Shown here one piece after another: positions 45,831 through 58,601 of a stretch of DNA of 64,000 nucleotides. The notes beneath the pieces were generated by a model. The model saw nothing but the letters and a program-made list of their open reading frames with translations, searched no databases and was not told where the DNA came from. The number at the start of each line of letters is the position of its first letter. Positions within the stretch are counted from its first letter, which is position 1. The position numbers were made by a program, and so were the translations under genes. This DNA comes from Gnetum montanum (taxonomy: Eukaryota; Streptophyta; Gnetopsida; Gnetales; Gnetaceae), in NCBI GenBank assembly GCA_015680685.1, contig MNCI01023346.1, positions 734,916 to 798,915 on the forward strand, given 5' to 3'.

Positions 45831-47541
45831 TAAAACACCACCAAATTTGGGCCACCAAGTCTTGACTATGAATTTTTCTAAGTGTCAACTCAAGATAAAT
45901 TTTTTCTAAGTGTTGAACCTATGCTTTCTTTTATTAGGACTATGCTCCAAAGCGTAGTCAGCATAGTCTATAACACAAGTTCAAATTTGCAAGATTTTTT
46001 CTAAGTGTTGACAGTAGCTACAAAATATTCTTAAGTGCTAGACTACGCTCTCACTGTCGGGACTATGTTCCAAAGAATAGTCAGTGTAGTCAGCACAAGA
46101 ACAACTAGTTTTATAGATTTGCCTAAGTATCAAGCTTGATGTTTTTAGGCCTGATTAGCATGGAATAAATAGTTTGGCAAATTTTCTAACTTCTGAGACT
46201 ACACTTCCTATTATGCTCTAGAGCATAGTCAGTGTAGTCTGCACAAGGACATCAGTTTTTGCCAAATTTTTCTAAGTGTCAAGGCTAAGCTCTCACTATC
46301 AAGACTATGCTCTAGAGTGTAGTTAGCATAGTCAACAATAGACTACATTTTTGCAAAATTTTTCTAACTATTGGGACTACACTCTAGAGTGTAGTTAACA
46401 TAGTCATGGAAAACTACATCCAAAAGCCTCCAAAGCTTAGCATCGACCTTCATCTTAGCTTCAGCACATCTTCAACAAGAAAGATCAGCAATTTGCATCT
46501 CTTTTGCATGCCCATTTACCCCCAAATTATACCTATGCTCAACACCACTCGAGAGAGTGGATAGAGTAGTCTTAGAGCGTAATCTCCAAAACTACATTGT
46601 TTTGCATTATTTTTAGATACATGGCAAGTCTATTTGACACTTGCACATGCAATCTTGGCAGTGTAGTTACAATTTGACAGTCTTACAAGGTCCATTGTAG
46701 CACACCAGCAAAACACCATTTGCTTTAGTGGAAGTGTAGTTGGGGTTAGTGTAGTCCCAACAACCCCTCTATCATGTGATTCTCAATCTATAATTCATGA
46801 CAACTTTAACCTTATAAATACCCCAGTGTTCTATGTTTTAAGGGTTGGCATTTGAAGCATTCAATTGGTAATTCTTACATTCAGTTAGCAATCTGCATTT
46901 TGAGCATTCTTGCATTCAAGCATACTTGGCATTTTAGCAAACTCTAAGCTAGCCTTTGGCACCATTGCACACCATCTCAGACACCGTAGACCACTGCAAC
47001 CCATGAGACACCACGGTAGTCAACCTAGTAGGCACAAACTTTAGGGTGGACATTAATCTTCGCAACCCAGACATCTTGAAACTGTGACTATGCTATCTAC
47101 TATGCCTGATTATACACCATGTACCTTCTAACCTTTCTTTGCAATTAACTATGCTTCCCTTCCCTTCCCCCCTGGTTTGGGGTGGTGCCGCTTTCTCTCT
47201 CACTTACATCCCATGCATTTTTAACATTTTCTCTCACATTTTAGCATTTTACTTGCATTTTTTGCTATTTTCTACACATATTCACGCATTTGCACTTTCA
47301 TTTTGCATCGAAAGCTTTGACTACACTCACCCTCATTGACACAATTGACATCGCAAACATCATGCAAACCCTTAGCATTTGGTTTAGTGTAACATCCTGT
47401 AAGTCCCAGTTCAATCGACAAGACCATTCTGGGCACCCTATCTCCATTTCTAGTAGGCCCTCACATGGACATGAGGTCAAGCTATACAACCGTGAACCTC
47501 TCAGTGTATTGTTCTAGCCTCCGACATTTTCGATCACTACA
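45831..47541 (+). repeat. E4 3' LTR with TATA box
   Basis: 1,711 bp, uninterrupted, from TAAAACACCACCAAATTTGG to CGATCACTACA. U3 carries palindromes near 45,945, 46,060, 46,205, 46,300 and 46,378 (ACTACACTCTAGAGTGTAGT, perfect over 20 bp). The TATA box TATAAATA is at 46,813-46,820. It is the reference copy for interpreting the split 5' LTR. Confidence 0.85.
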
Positions 47542-48412
47542 CCCCTACACTCAACCATATGAATCACTAAGCGTGCATGCATAATCCAGTCGAATTCCAT
47601 GGATTCTGTCTTCTAGTACACTAGTCTCTAGGAAGTGAATTTATCCTAACAATCATTCGTTTTCTTCCCAATTACACTTGTGATGTCCAAAGGCATGGTT
47701 AAGTGTAATCCAAGCATCTGATTTTTATTAATTTTATGTTTTATGTTTTGGGTGCTTAAAATAAAGGATGAAAAGAATGAAGTGATTTAATTACTACTTT
47801 AATCTAACTAACTACACCTAACTTATCCCAACATAAGCATCCATTCCCACTTGCTGTACACATCTTGAACATGTTTATCACTACTGGGTTACCAAACATT
47901 AAGCATTACTAGCATTACCAAGCACCAAGCATATGCTTGAAGTGGTCATACTTATGTGCTTAATTAATTACTATTTAATATAGCTTAGTTTAGCCTAATT
48001 AATTATTTAATTACTTAAAGCATTAAAGGAAATTGCATATGACATTAAATGCATAAATAATAATTAATTTATTTCCAAGTGCTATGAGGTTTATTAAAAA
48101 GCTCATCTTTATTGTCGCACACACTATTGTGCTCAGGTACAATAGTGCTCGAATAAAAATCTATATACTCTTGACTCCTATTACGAGCACTTAGAAAAAT
48201 ATTCTAACTTCCAAATAACAAAACTACAAGATCTTCACTACAACTATGACAAGATATTGCATAAACACAATAGGTGAACATGTATTTATTAACAAAAATA
48301 GACACTACATCGACAGGGCCACATCAATGCATCAAATCATGCATTGATGGAGTCTAGTCAACAAGGCCTAGTCGACGGGGCCCAATCAATGCAGTGAATT
48401 CATGATTCATCA
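47542..48412 (-). repeat. E3 5' LTR, right fragment
   Basis: Starts with the second CCCCT copy (47,542-47,546) and continues acactcaaccatatgaatca as in E2 (14,790 onward), through the U3 end gattcatca at 48,412. Together with 21,560-21,580 it makes one LTR of about 890 bp. The TATA region at about 48,290 reads tatttatt, a decayed box. Confidence 0.8.
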
Positions 48413-48671
48413 CCAACCAAACCCATAATGTTCAAAAATATATTAATTTAACATTTAGAGATAGAATTAACCAAACACACCCTAAGGTTCAACAAATCTA
48501 TGCATGTAACATTTGCAAGTTTGTTCATTCAACATTTAAAGATACAATAAACCAAACATGCCATAAGGTTCAACAAATCTAATGATCCAACATTTGGTGA
48601 TACAATTAACTAAACATGCCCTAATCTTTAACAAGTCTGAATTTAACATCAACACATACAACCAATCAAAC
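48413..48671. repeat. Minisatellite, period about 57 bp, truncated by E3
   Basis: Three recognisable units starting aacattt at 48,450, 48,531 and 48,589, each containing accaaacatgcc and aaggttcaacaaatct, the first one longer by about 23 bp. Partial units stand at both ends. The left partial unit abuts the LTR of E3, so the array existed before that insertion. Confidence 0.6.
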
Positions 48672-48889
48672 AATCAAAAATTCTCTAATGCAAGGCAATG
48701 TGCTTGTACTTGTTTGCAGGAAAGAAATATTAGTTATTGATAGTTTGTAGGTAGGAAAAAACTCGAATATATAGATTAAAATATCAAGCCTTTTTTTATA
48801 TAATAACATTTTATACTTAGATAGACTAGGCAATGTCCTAATTACCAAGTCCAACCAAACCCCCCTTTTGTTACGGAAGGATCTAAAGC
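48672..48889. other. No recognisable feature
   Basis: AT-rich sequence between the minisatellite and the LINE relic; no gene or repeat seen. Confidence 0.4.
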
Positions 48890-50039
48890 TTTATTATGTA
48901 TGAAACCAAAAGCACTTATTGGATTTTTGTTTCTCTAGTGGATGTGAATTTTGTTCTTCAACTTGTCTCCAAAAAATTTGATCTCTCTATAATTCCCTTA
49001 TGGGGGATTTTAAATTACCTTCAATTTCTTCAACTGATGCCAAAATTTCTACTTTTTCAATTGATGCATAAATTTATGTTGATTCTAAAAATGAAAATTT
49101 ATAAGCTTTGAACAAAAAATTAAAATGCTTTGTTTTTGTGATGTTGATGTAACTAAGACACTTGAAATTATTCATCCTAATGACATATACAGGTCACTTA
49201 TTGTTGATCTTACATCACGATATGTATTCATTCGTATTTTAGGTTACCTACCTCATAAACAAAGTTTCACCTCACTATTAAACTATGTGATGCATAGATA
49301 TTACATTTAAGTCATTTAAAATAGATATCATGATCATCATTATTATTTTTAGCTAGGAAATCTTTCTATGATAAACTAGGCCCTAGATATATTGTGTTTT
49401 ATACATAAGCATGCAGTGTTTATCATTCATAACTATACCCCATATTTTAATGTCTAATTTGAAGAATATTAGAAAATTTGGTATTTTTTCGAGTTATTTA
49501 AATTGAATTTTTAAAAATTTGAGTAGGAAATTGTTATTCTTCTTGTAGTTATTAAGCATATGGAATATACTTCTACAAGATTTGGTTTTTGTATAAGAAT
49601 TTTTATTGAAATGAGTCTTTATAATCATAAAAATGAATTGGTATTATAAGTTGGTGGAAAGACTTATATTTAGGCAACTACATATTATAATATTTTTAAT
49701 TCTAGCATATATTTCCATCATGAAGGACATTTGTTTAATGCTTGTCTTTTTTCTTCTTAAGAAAAAAATTGCTAAGGAAAAGGAATAGAAAAGGAATGTA
49801 TTAAATTTGAAGATTTAAAAAATCAAGTTAATGTTAAAAATAAGAATGATCAAATGATAATAAAGATTTCAAAAAAGAGAAATGCTTGTATAAATATTCT
49901 TACTTATACTAAAGGAAGGAAGTATAAATTTTGGACTAGATAAATAGCTCGCAAGGTAGCAAATTTTTTTTCCTTACATGATAAGAATGTTAATAACTCA
50001 TAGATTAAAGCTGGTAATAATAAAAAAGTTATAGCTAAT
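48890..50039 (+). pseudogene. LINE (L1-like) ORF1 relic, DUF4283-zinc knuckle type
   Basis: A heavily decayed plus-strand reading can be followed in changing frames: VFIRILGYLPHKQSFTSLLN (49,225-49,290) resembles the start of DUF4283. Then come HNYTPYFNV (near 49,425), like the WTPDF motif, EYTSTRFGFCIRIFIEMSLY (near 49,565) and VGGKTYI*ATTYYNIFNSSI (49,650 onward), followed by YFHHEGHLFNAC, which matches the Y-x-N-x-P-x-x-C-x-x-C-x4-H-x4-C knuckle with its first Cys lost. This order is that of plant L1 ORF1 or related genes. It is truncated at 50,040 by the LTR of E7. Confidence 0.55.
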
Positions 50040-50870
50040 TGATGAGCAGCGAGGTACCCCTACGCCCAACCATATGAATATGAGGGTTCATGCGCAATCT
50101 AGTTGGACTCCAAGGATTAAGTGCTTATGCGCCTACACAGAACAAGGATGAGTTATGCAATCATTGTCTTCCCAAGCTTACTTATAAGGCACAATTGTAT
50201 GGTTAAGTAAACTCAAGGTATGTGATTTTTATTATTTTATGTTTATGTTCTTGATGCTTAAAAGATAGAAATGAAGTAATTTAATAGCTAATTTGATTTA
50301 ACTAATTAACTATCTTCTAACTAGTCCTAACACCAGCATCCGTTCCCACTTTCCAAACACATCCTGAACAAGTGCAACACTACTGGGATTACCAAACGCT
50401 AGTCATTACTGGGTTACCAAGTGTTCCATGTATGCTCAAAGTGGTCGTGCTGAGTGTGCTAATTCATTGGTAATTGACAATTAATAATTCTATGAAATAG
50501 CATTAAGTAACTATTGAAAGCATCAAATACCAGTAAATAACATGAAATGCAATAATTAAGCTATTCTGAATGTTGCAAGGTTTATCACAAAGTTTGTCTT
50601 TATTTCTAGACACAAGGTATGCTTAGGTACATAATGCTCGAATAAAGATCTGTTCACTTTATGACTCCTACTACATGCACTCAAAAATAATTTTAACTCT
50701 GGAATAGAAAAACTGCAAGAATTCAACTAAGGGACTGAAAAACTAATGCCAAACCAAGTGCCTTTATCTCTTATTTATAGGCAATGAGACAGGTTCCGAC
50801 ATCGCATGTCTGATATTGCATATCCGACATCGAGGATCTGATATCAACAATCTGATATCAAGACTCATCA
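50040..50870 (-). repeat. E7 3' LTR with TATA box
   Basis: 831 bp, plus strand TGATGAGCAGCGAGGTACCCC … AAGACTCATCA. The TATA box TATAAATA is at 50,779-50,772 (minus). U3 has a short repeat block (gacatcgcatgtctgatattg, gacatcgaggatctgatatc), differing from the E2 block at the same place. Confidence 0.85.
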
Positions 50871-52880
50871 TACCCCCATGACTAAATGAAAACTCATCCT
50901 CAAGTTCCTTACAAAATATTGGGAAGGTATGGGATTATTAACTTAATGACAACTAATGGTGACATGGAATGACATACTCAAAGTGCCTAGTGAACAGATC
51001 GACAAACGTATTACAGCATTGGTGTTCATAACCATTGTGGTGAACACTATACATAGATGACATCCAGACCATCATTTGACAGCTTGAAGAAAGAGAGAGA
51101 GAAAGGAAAATGAGGTGCGTTGCTGCCAATGTTAAAAATGTGCACACCATTGTTCATCCATGGCCACATGACCAAGCTTGTTCCTTATGTAAATGTTCTT
51201 ACTCCAGTCCATCCTTAGTGGTTCCTTCTATCCCAGTTCATTGTTCATGTGATCGCCATCTACACACACAACACAATCATGAATTAGCAAGGATAGATAA
51301 AGATATAATGTAGTTGATACCTTACCTCGATATGAAGCACATTGGCTAGGTTGTGGGTATGGCAGCTACTAGGTTAGAGGTTTGTAACTAATAACTACCC
51401 AAGGTGTAGGGGTGAGATAAGTAATGGAATGGAAAATTTTGTGACAAGCCCCTACAACTAAGAGCAAACCTCCTGTAGCAATAGGATGGAAAACAAAAGA
51501 AAAAGGAAGAGAAAAAGAATAATAATGGTGAAGCCAACAAAAGAAAAACAAAAATGGATGTCATGGATGGGGTGGAATGAGAAATAGTTGATTGCATGAA
51601 ATTTTTAAGGGAAAAGAACTTAACAATCGCACCAAAAAAGAATGCCAATGGGTCCTTCCCAAAGCAGACTCATGCCCATTATGCCCTGACAAACCCACAA
51701 ACCAAAGAGTCTATAGGCTCTAGGAATGACATATCGAGACAATAGTTAAGAATTTACCCATAATAATTTACCAAAGAATAACAATGCATCGACCAAGATA
51801 TAGACTAATCATAAAATTGGCAATGAGGTGGAATATGGAAAGCAATACAGAAAAAGAAGAGAGAATGGAATAGAATCCTGAAATTAAGGTTGTGTAAAGT
51901 CCCTTGTGTAGTATGTGGTTAAGATGACTTAATCAAATTTAGCCCAAATCTAGATTAAAACTAACCACATCCAATGACCTTGCATCAACATACCTGACCA
52001 ACCCATCCTCCTGAAGCAACAAGAATGCTTTCACAAAGAAACCACCATTCCAAAAGGAGAAGAATAGAGAAGTAGGAAGTGAGGAAGGGCCTTAGTTATA
52101 GGAAACCTTTAGGCATGGGTAACATGTCTTTCCAATGTCATAACTAGTGCTTGTAGCCCATGTTCCTTTATTGTGTCTAAGGGGTGTACTTTGAATTCCC
52201 ACCAGTTTTTTTTTAATGTTAGAACCACACCATGCAAATACTTATTTGATTCATTCAACTTCCTAATATTAGTTAACAGCGGAATAGCAAAAGACCTATG
52301 AAAAAACATCCAAGTACCCAAGAGAATAGCTAGCACAAATTTGTTGAATCCCCTTGAGGTTACATCCTTTTCAATCCATTTGAATCTTTCTTTGGTTTGA
52401 AGAATATCAAACCACTAATTCATTAATAGGTTTGCTTAGAAAAAAGGGACAATACATTTCCAAAACGAAGGGAGACCATAGATTTAAGTGGATAAATGGA
52501 TGACATGGACTCATTGCCTATTTTATCAAAAGAAACTATATCTTAGCATCAACATTAAAAGTCAAAGGTAAAAACCAAACATTAGTAAGCAACACTATTA
52601 TAGTACAATCCACCATCATGAGCACTTATTATATGACGAGCGAAAATAAATCCAACAAAAGGTAACAAAGAAAGAAATAGTAAAAATGTTAACAATGGTG
52701 TAAAACAAAAATAAGTAAAGATGAAAAATGTGTAAAATAAAAAGGACAAAAAAACTGACTTAGAATAGTTAGCATTGGTGGCCATCTTCCCCATGGCTGA
52801 GTTGGAAGGAGGAGATCCGAAATAATGAGCAAGGCTATCCATTAATAGAGGTAGTATTAGTACTAGCCATTTTAGACTCA
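50871..52880 (-). other. E7 3' untranslated region
   Basis: Begins with the polypurine tract CATGGGGGTA (minus, 50,880-50,871). The first ~200 bases match E2 3,370-3,560 and the part 51,650-52,880 matches E2 7,200-8,600. No gene. Confidence 0.6.
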
Positions 52881-54060
52881 TGAAAAGGTTTGGTTTGCTG
52901 GATGTTGATCGATAATTTCTTATCTGGGCTTTCAGGTTTATAGATCATCATGGCCCCTGAAGGAAAATTTTCATGAATGATATAAGGTCCTTTCCACAGC
53001 ATTTGAAATTTAGTTCATTGTGGCACATGTGCGAAATTCTAATAAAGAACCCTATCTCCTGGTTGGTATGTGACTTTTCTAATTTTCAGGTCATGACATT
53101 GTTTATTGAAGGCCTTGTGCAGTTCGTTGGATGACAAGGTGGCTAATTAGTTTTCATCTAGCAAATTAAGATTCATTAACCGTTCTCTCTATGCTAGACT
53201 GAGATCAAGGTTAAGGTCACATGTTGTGGATAGTGTACGAAGCTCAGCTTGGATAAGAAGTGTTGAAAGTTTACCGTACACTAACTCATAGGGAGAATAA
53301 CCTATAGGAAGTTTCCATGTAGAGTGGAAGGCCTAAAGAGCATTTTTTAGTTTGGTGCTCCAATCTCGCCTATATTTGCTAATGGTTCGTGTCAAAGTTT
53401 TTAGTGATTTCCCTATTAGTGACTTTGGCTTGACCTTTCACTTGAGGATGATATGGTGTAGTCAGTTTATGCTTGACTCCTAAACGTTGCATCAACTTCT
53501 GAAAAGTCACACCTATAAAATGTGTACCATTATCAAAAATAAGTGCACGAGGTACACTAAACCTGTTTACAATTTTTTGTTGAATAAATCGTGCAGCGGT
53601 AGATGATGTACAGTCAGTAATGGTGGCTGCTTTTACCCATTTTGTAAAATAGTCAACAGCAATAATAATGTATGCTTTTCCATTGGACATTGGTGTAGTA
53701 GGTCCCATAAATCAATACCCCATATATCAAAGGGTTCTAAGGGTTGAATCCATTGCTGTGGATCCTCCATTCTAGTAGTCATTTCCCCATCACATTGGCA
53801 GCACTCACAAGATTGGACAAAATGATGGGTGTCCCAAAATAATGTAGGCTAATAATATCCTACAAGCAAGATTTTAATGGTTGTTTGTCTCCCAGCATAA
53901 TGACCTCCACAAGGACCCTCATGAGTGTCTTGGAGAACTCACAATTGATCTGCATCGGGAACACACCATCAAACCAAGCCATTGGAACACACCTTGTAAA
54001 GGTGTCCATTGATTTCTATGAAATGTTTGACTCGGTGGAGAAACTGTTGTTCTTTTTAAC
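52881..54060 (-). pseudogene. int: E7 integrase
   Basis: Core open from 53,708 to 53,379: MSNGKAYIIIAVDYFTKWVK, FSVPRALIFDNGTHFIGVTF and TPYHPQVKGQAKVTNREITK. The catalytic Glu of GQAEV is Lys, so even a restored frame would lack the DDE triad. The zinc-binding region is near 53,880-53,780. The C-terminal region (53,150-52,900) is homologous to E2 8,642-8,899 but interrupted. Confidence 0.75.
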
Positions 54061-55730
54061 ATCCAACCCTTATGGTGTTTCTTGTGTGAGGAGATAAGTA
54101 AGAATGTTACCATACCAATTTGTATCTATGGGTGATTGATTATTTATTACACCTGCAAAGAGGAGTTCATCAGGGAAGTGATCAAAAATTGGGTGTTCAT
54201 CCTCTTTGTTGTCCCATCGCAACTAAGATATATGATCAGCAACAACATTCTTGGTGCCTTTACGATCCACCATCATAAGATCAAACTCTTACAAGATTAC
54301 GAGCCATCGTATGATGCAATGGCTCACTGTTGGTTTATTCATAAGGAACTAAATCGCACTATGATTCGTGTGTACAAATATCTTATATCCTAATACATAG
54401 TGCCTAGAATTTTCTAATGCAAACACCACATCCATTAACTCTTTTTCTATTGTGGTATAGTTGAGTTGTGCACTAACAATACTCCGACTTGCACAATGAA
54501 TGTAATAGGGACGTTTTTGATCATCTAACTATGTAAGTATGGCTCCTAAAGCAAAATTGGATGCATTAGCCATTATATGGAATGGTCTAGACCAGTTAGG
54601 AGCTTGTATAATGGGTGTTTCTACAAGCTTATGCTTCAATGTTTGGAAAGCTAGCTCACATTCCTCAATCTATTCAAAGGATACGTCCTTCTTTGTTAAT
54701 TCTACCAATAGTTTTGCAATCTTTGAAAAGTTTTTGATGAAGCGTCTGTAATAGCTAGTATGTCCAAGGAATGATCAAACATCTTTTATAGTTTTAGTTT
54801 GATGAGTGATTCCTTGGATGAATTTAATTTTTTCAGGATCTACCGCCATCCTTGTTTGTGAAATTTTATGCCCTAATACAATGCCCTCTTGGACCATTAA
54901 ATGGCTTTTCTACCAATTGAGCCTTAGGTTGGTTTCAACACATTGTTTTAGTACTTGCTCTAATCAATCCAATGCTTATTTAAAGTCTGCTCCGTAGGTG
55001 GAAAAACAATCCATAAAAACCTCCACACCATTTCCTATTTGTTACTGAAATATACTGAGAACCAAACGTTGAAACGTTACTGGAGCATTGCACAAGCCAA
55101 ACGACATCTGCCTATATGCAAATGTCCCTCAAGGACTTGTGAATGTAGTTTTGGCTTGATCCTTTGGTGCTATCTGGATTTGATTGTACCCACTATCTCC
55201 ATCCAAAAAACTATAATAACAATGCCCTACAATGGTATCTAAAACTTGGTCAATGAATAGCAATGGGAAATGGTCTTTAAATGTTGCCATGTTTAATAGC
55301 CTAAAGTCTATACACATCCTCCATTTACCACTTTTTTTAGCCACAATGACTAATGACTAACCCATTCACTATCAACAATGGGGTAGATGAACCTAGCCTT
55401 TAGAAGTTATTCAATTTCTTCTTTAACTACTTGCTTAAGCTTTGGATTTAGTCATCTTTATGGTTGTCGTTGAGGCTTTATAGAGGGGTCAATGTAGATT
55501 CTATGTTGGCATATCCTAGAATCTATTCTAGTTAATTTGAGCTATGAGCAAGCAAAGGCTTTTGACCATATGTTTACCATCTTCAGCAGTCTTTCTTTTT
55601 GTTGAGGAGCAAGCTTAGCGTTAATGATTACTAGTTTTCCATTCTTGAGAAATGTATACTCCATACCAATGGGCAACAATTTTAATTCAAGGGTCTCTTG
55701 CTTAAACTTGTCAGGGATTTCCAACCTCCC
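54061..55730 (-). pseudogene. pol: E7 reverse transcriptase and RNase H
   Basis: Open stretch 55,344-55,129 with KSGKWRMCIDFRLLNMATFK, GHCYYSFLDGDSGYNQIQIA and KDQAKTTFTSP. The catalytic box near 55,000 reads EVFMDCFSTYG, with the second Asp replaced by Cys. RNase H lies near 54,480-54,340. The linker at 55,724-55,542 has IPDKFKQETLELKLLPIGME, as in E2 and E8. Confidence 0.75.
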
Positions 55731-56140
55731 CCAATTAATATTTTTAGTGTCAGTACTTGGAAGTTGGTGATGGACTTGCTCAAATGCATCTATGTTATCA
55801 ATATAGGTACAAGTTAAGCTTTATACATTTCCTGGGAGATTAAATTAACACCAGGAATCTATGCTATCTAATGCATCTATGCTATCTAACAGCATAGATT
55901 TTCTGGGAGATTAAATTAACACCAAGCATCTAAATGAATAGTTCCAGGCTTTATACATTTCTTGGGAGATTAAACTAACACCAGAATCTAAATCCAAAAG
56001 AGCTTTGCAAGGCTCATTTCCAGCAATTTGCAAATAAATAAGAGGACTTCCAAGATCAAAGAAATTCCTAGGAAGATGGCCAGCTTTAATCCAATCAACG
56101 ATGACATGGGTTAACATGACAGTATGCATTGGGTGCGGTT
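55731..56140 (-). pseudogene. pol: E7 protease, partly deleted
   Basis: MLTHVIVDWIKAGHLPRNFF and YLQIAGNEPCKALLDLDSGV then SLISQEMYKAWN (56,129-55,911) hold the catalytic D-S-G. The following protease C-terminus and part of the linker present in E2 and E8 are replaced by a local triplication (55,818-55,995). Confidence 0.65.
55818..55995. repeat. Local triplication in the E7 protease
   Basis: The word tgggagattaaa(t/c)taacacca occurs at about 55,831, 55,895 and 55,964, with surrounding bases (gctttatacattt(c), gaatcta, tgctatctaa) also repeated. It lies at the edge of the protease deletion. Confidence 0.6.
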
Positions 56141-58601
56141 TTTTGTTTGAAGGAAGCTTTGAAGATTCAAATGATAATGAGGTGTTCGAATAATTAGCTG
56201 CTTGTGATTGTAAGGACTTGGTTGGACTGTTGGTTCTAAAAAAAGGTCACTTCTTTGATCGATTATCCAAACCAACAGTAGGTTGAGGATTGACAACCCT
56301 TGTAGCATTACATTGTTGTGACTAGGCAGGAAGCTCACCCTGCATACTTGGAGCAAGTGGTAATGGAGCTAAGGGTGGAAAAGATGTGAACAGATGAGAG
56401 GGATACTACGTATGTGGAACATCACCCCAAGGAGAAGAAGTTCTATATTACTCAGGGGCTTGGTAGTGAGGTTGAAGAGCAACGTGACTAGTAGAGTCAC
56501 GTGGAGAGATCGGTTGCTAAACGTAATACCTGTATGGGTTAGGTTGATGGTAAGGATACTATTGATGTGGTGGTGGAATTTCCCATAATTATGGGTGTTG
56601 CCACCATTGATACTGTTCATTCAATTGTGGTGGAGCTCCACTCAGATAATATGTCAAGGGTTGGTCGAACTATCTTAGGTTACCTTGAGGATAAGGTAAC
56701 CTTCTGGGTGTTTACCATATATTTAATCATGGGTTTAGTGCATACACCAAACTCTTGTAGATGTAAAACCATTGGGCAACATCCCTTAGGATGGTCCTAT
56801 TGGCAAATCTCACATTCGTCATCATTGTCCATGTCTAAATCCACAACCTCTTCAATGACAGCAACCTTGCCCTTACCTTTGTTACGTGTATGCTCAGCTT
56901 CTTTCTTTTTCCTCCTCTCTTGGTTACTACTTGGTTCTCCAGACTCCTCTACTATTTTTAGGATAGTTTGAAATTTTTCATCTAAGGAGTTCCACGTTTG
57001 ATCAACCTTTGTCGATACTTTTGATGCAAATTTTTGAATGGGCAAAGTCTTTCTACTCACCATCTCTTCAAGTGGTGACTCTTCTTCATCTTCACAAAAT
57101 CTAATTTCCTTCTTTCAGAGGGAAGGATCTCTTTTGTACTCCTCCGTGCTTTCTTTTTTTCTCAACTCGCCTTCCTCCTTGGAAACTTACTCCAATGATC
57201 TTTGTATTTGATGGGCTCTGAGCTCAAATAGCCTTCCTTGGGCATAACTCCCAAGGTTTCTTTGCATTTCATACCTAAGCCCATCTACGAGATGACATAG
57301 TCGTTCCTTTTGCAAGTAACCATGGCCAGGGCAACAAATGTAACAATGAATAGTATCGAACCATGTCAGCATCCAAGGGTTCATGTCCTCCTTGTTTCCA
57401 TCCTTGGATTTTCTTACGTAGGTTGGACACTCAGGAGTACGTCTGATACTTATCGTTGAATAGCTCCAACATGGTACTCCATCGACGAATGAATTCTAGT
57501 TCTAAAGACCAATACTAACTTTTCACTTTCTTGATCAGTGTCTGTGGAAACAACTTTAGCTTTTGCCACTCATTTTCTATATTTTGCAAGGCACATGCAT
57601 CGTGGAATGCTTGTAAATTATTTTGAGGATCAGCATTGTATCCTCTTTCAAATCGTGGGATGTTATTCATGTCTAGTCTTTTGATCTTACTATCTTTCTA
57701 GTGCCTTGTTGGAATCCTAACGACCTTTATTATATCTAACATACTTCGGGTGGTGAGTAGGGATTCATCATGATCATACTGTCTATAGCGTCTATGATCC
57801 CTATGTTGTTTCCTACTCTCCCTTTTTTCGTGATGTCTCTCTGGAATGCCCTCATCCCCTTTCTCGACTATTTAGTCGATGATTTCTATTTTGCTTACCA
57901 TTGTCCTCATAATCTTTCCCTTTGCGACTGTGTTTAGATCCCAAAGGGTAGGAAGAAGAAGATGATGGAGGTGAAGAGGAAGGAGGACCGACATCATGGC
58001 GGTGCCTGTTACCTTCTCTTTGGTGGTCAAAGCCTTAGTCACAGTTACGATCAGAATGTTTGTCGTTGTCATGTGTTCGTGTTCCTTTTTCGGACCCTTT
58101 GTGTCCATTGGTACCAAAACCTAGGTTATGAATAGTTGAGTGAAGATTCTGATACACAACTCCTTGACCGAAGTCAACAAGAGGAACATCATTTTGTGGA
58201 AAACCTCCCGAGATAGGTTCACCACACTCGTTTTCACTTAGAACATATAAGACATTCTGAGACCACTTCTCCTTCATGGATTTCTAATGTCTCTCCTGTT
58301 GTAGATCTCTCTGACATTGTGCCTCCGTATGTCAATAATCTCTCGAATCTTGCTCATGCACAATGTATTCTAATTGTAAGTGTTGCATACTGATTCGTGT
58401 GAGAGCACGAAGAAGCATGCTTGGGATTGAGCAATCGGGAGGTAACACTATATTACCTTCTAAATCATACCATCACAGTTGTTCATCCTAGTAGAGGATA
58501 AAGGTAAAGTCTGGTATATACTCATCACGATCAGCATATACCATGCAAAATTGTTAAGGCACTAGTGAATCATCATGTGCACCCCGTCTCTGATTGTTCA
58601 T
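56141..58601 (-). pseudogene. gag: E7 gag
   Basis: ATG at 58,601 (MNNQRRGAHDDSLVPQQFCM). N-terminal region, then a Ser/His/Arg-rich linker (58,277-57,872), a capsid part (about 57,680-57,190), and a Lys-rich segment 57,063-56,797 (VSRKTLPIQKFASKVSTKVD … ECEICQ) with a zinc-knuckle remnant. The C-terminal Gln/Tyr/Pro-rich tail is near 56,650-56,200. Stops and frame changes throughout. Confidence 0.75.

Larger units (their letters stand above)
21581..47541 (+). mobile_element. E4: very long Tat/Ogre-like Ty3/gypsy element
   Basis: Plus-strand element of 25,961 bp between CCCCT duplications. The 5' LTR is split by a solo LTR; then come a leader, gag (split by E6), an antisense gene-like unit, an intron-like acceptor, RT-RNaseH, a second RNase H, IN, a repeat-rich 3' UTR, a polypurine tract and the 3' LTR. 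The order RT-RH-second RH-IN marks the Tat lineage. The protease seen in E6 is missing. The first ~100 aligned bases of the two LTRs differ at roughly 15-20 % of positions by eye, so it is old. The ends are TA...TA (5' LTR) and TA...CA (3' LTR) where E6 keeps TG. Confidence 0.85.

Noticed and set aside
51369-51648. Phe/Ser-rich minus-strand ORFs suggesting a membrane protein
   Set aside because: AT-rich noncoding 3' region of E7 with no match in E2; composition explains the residues.
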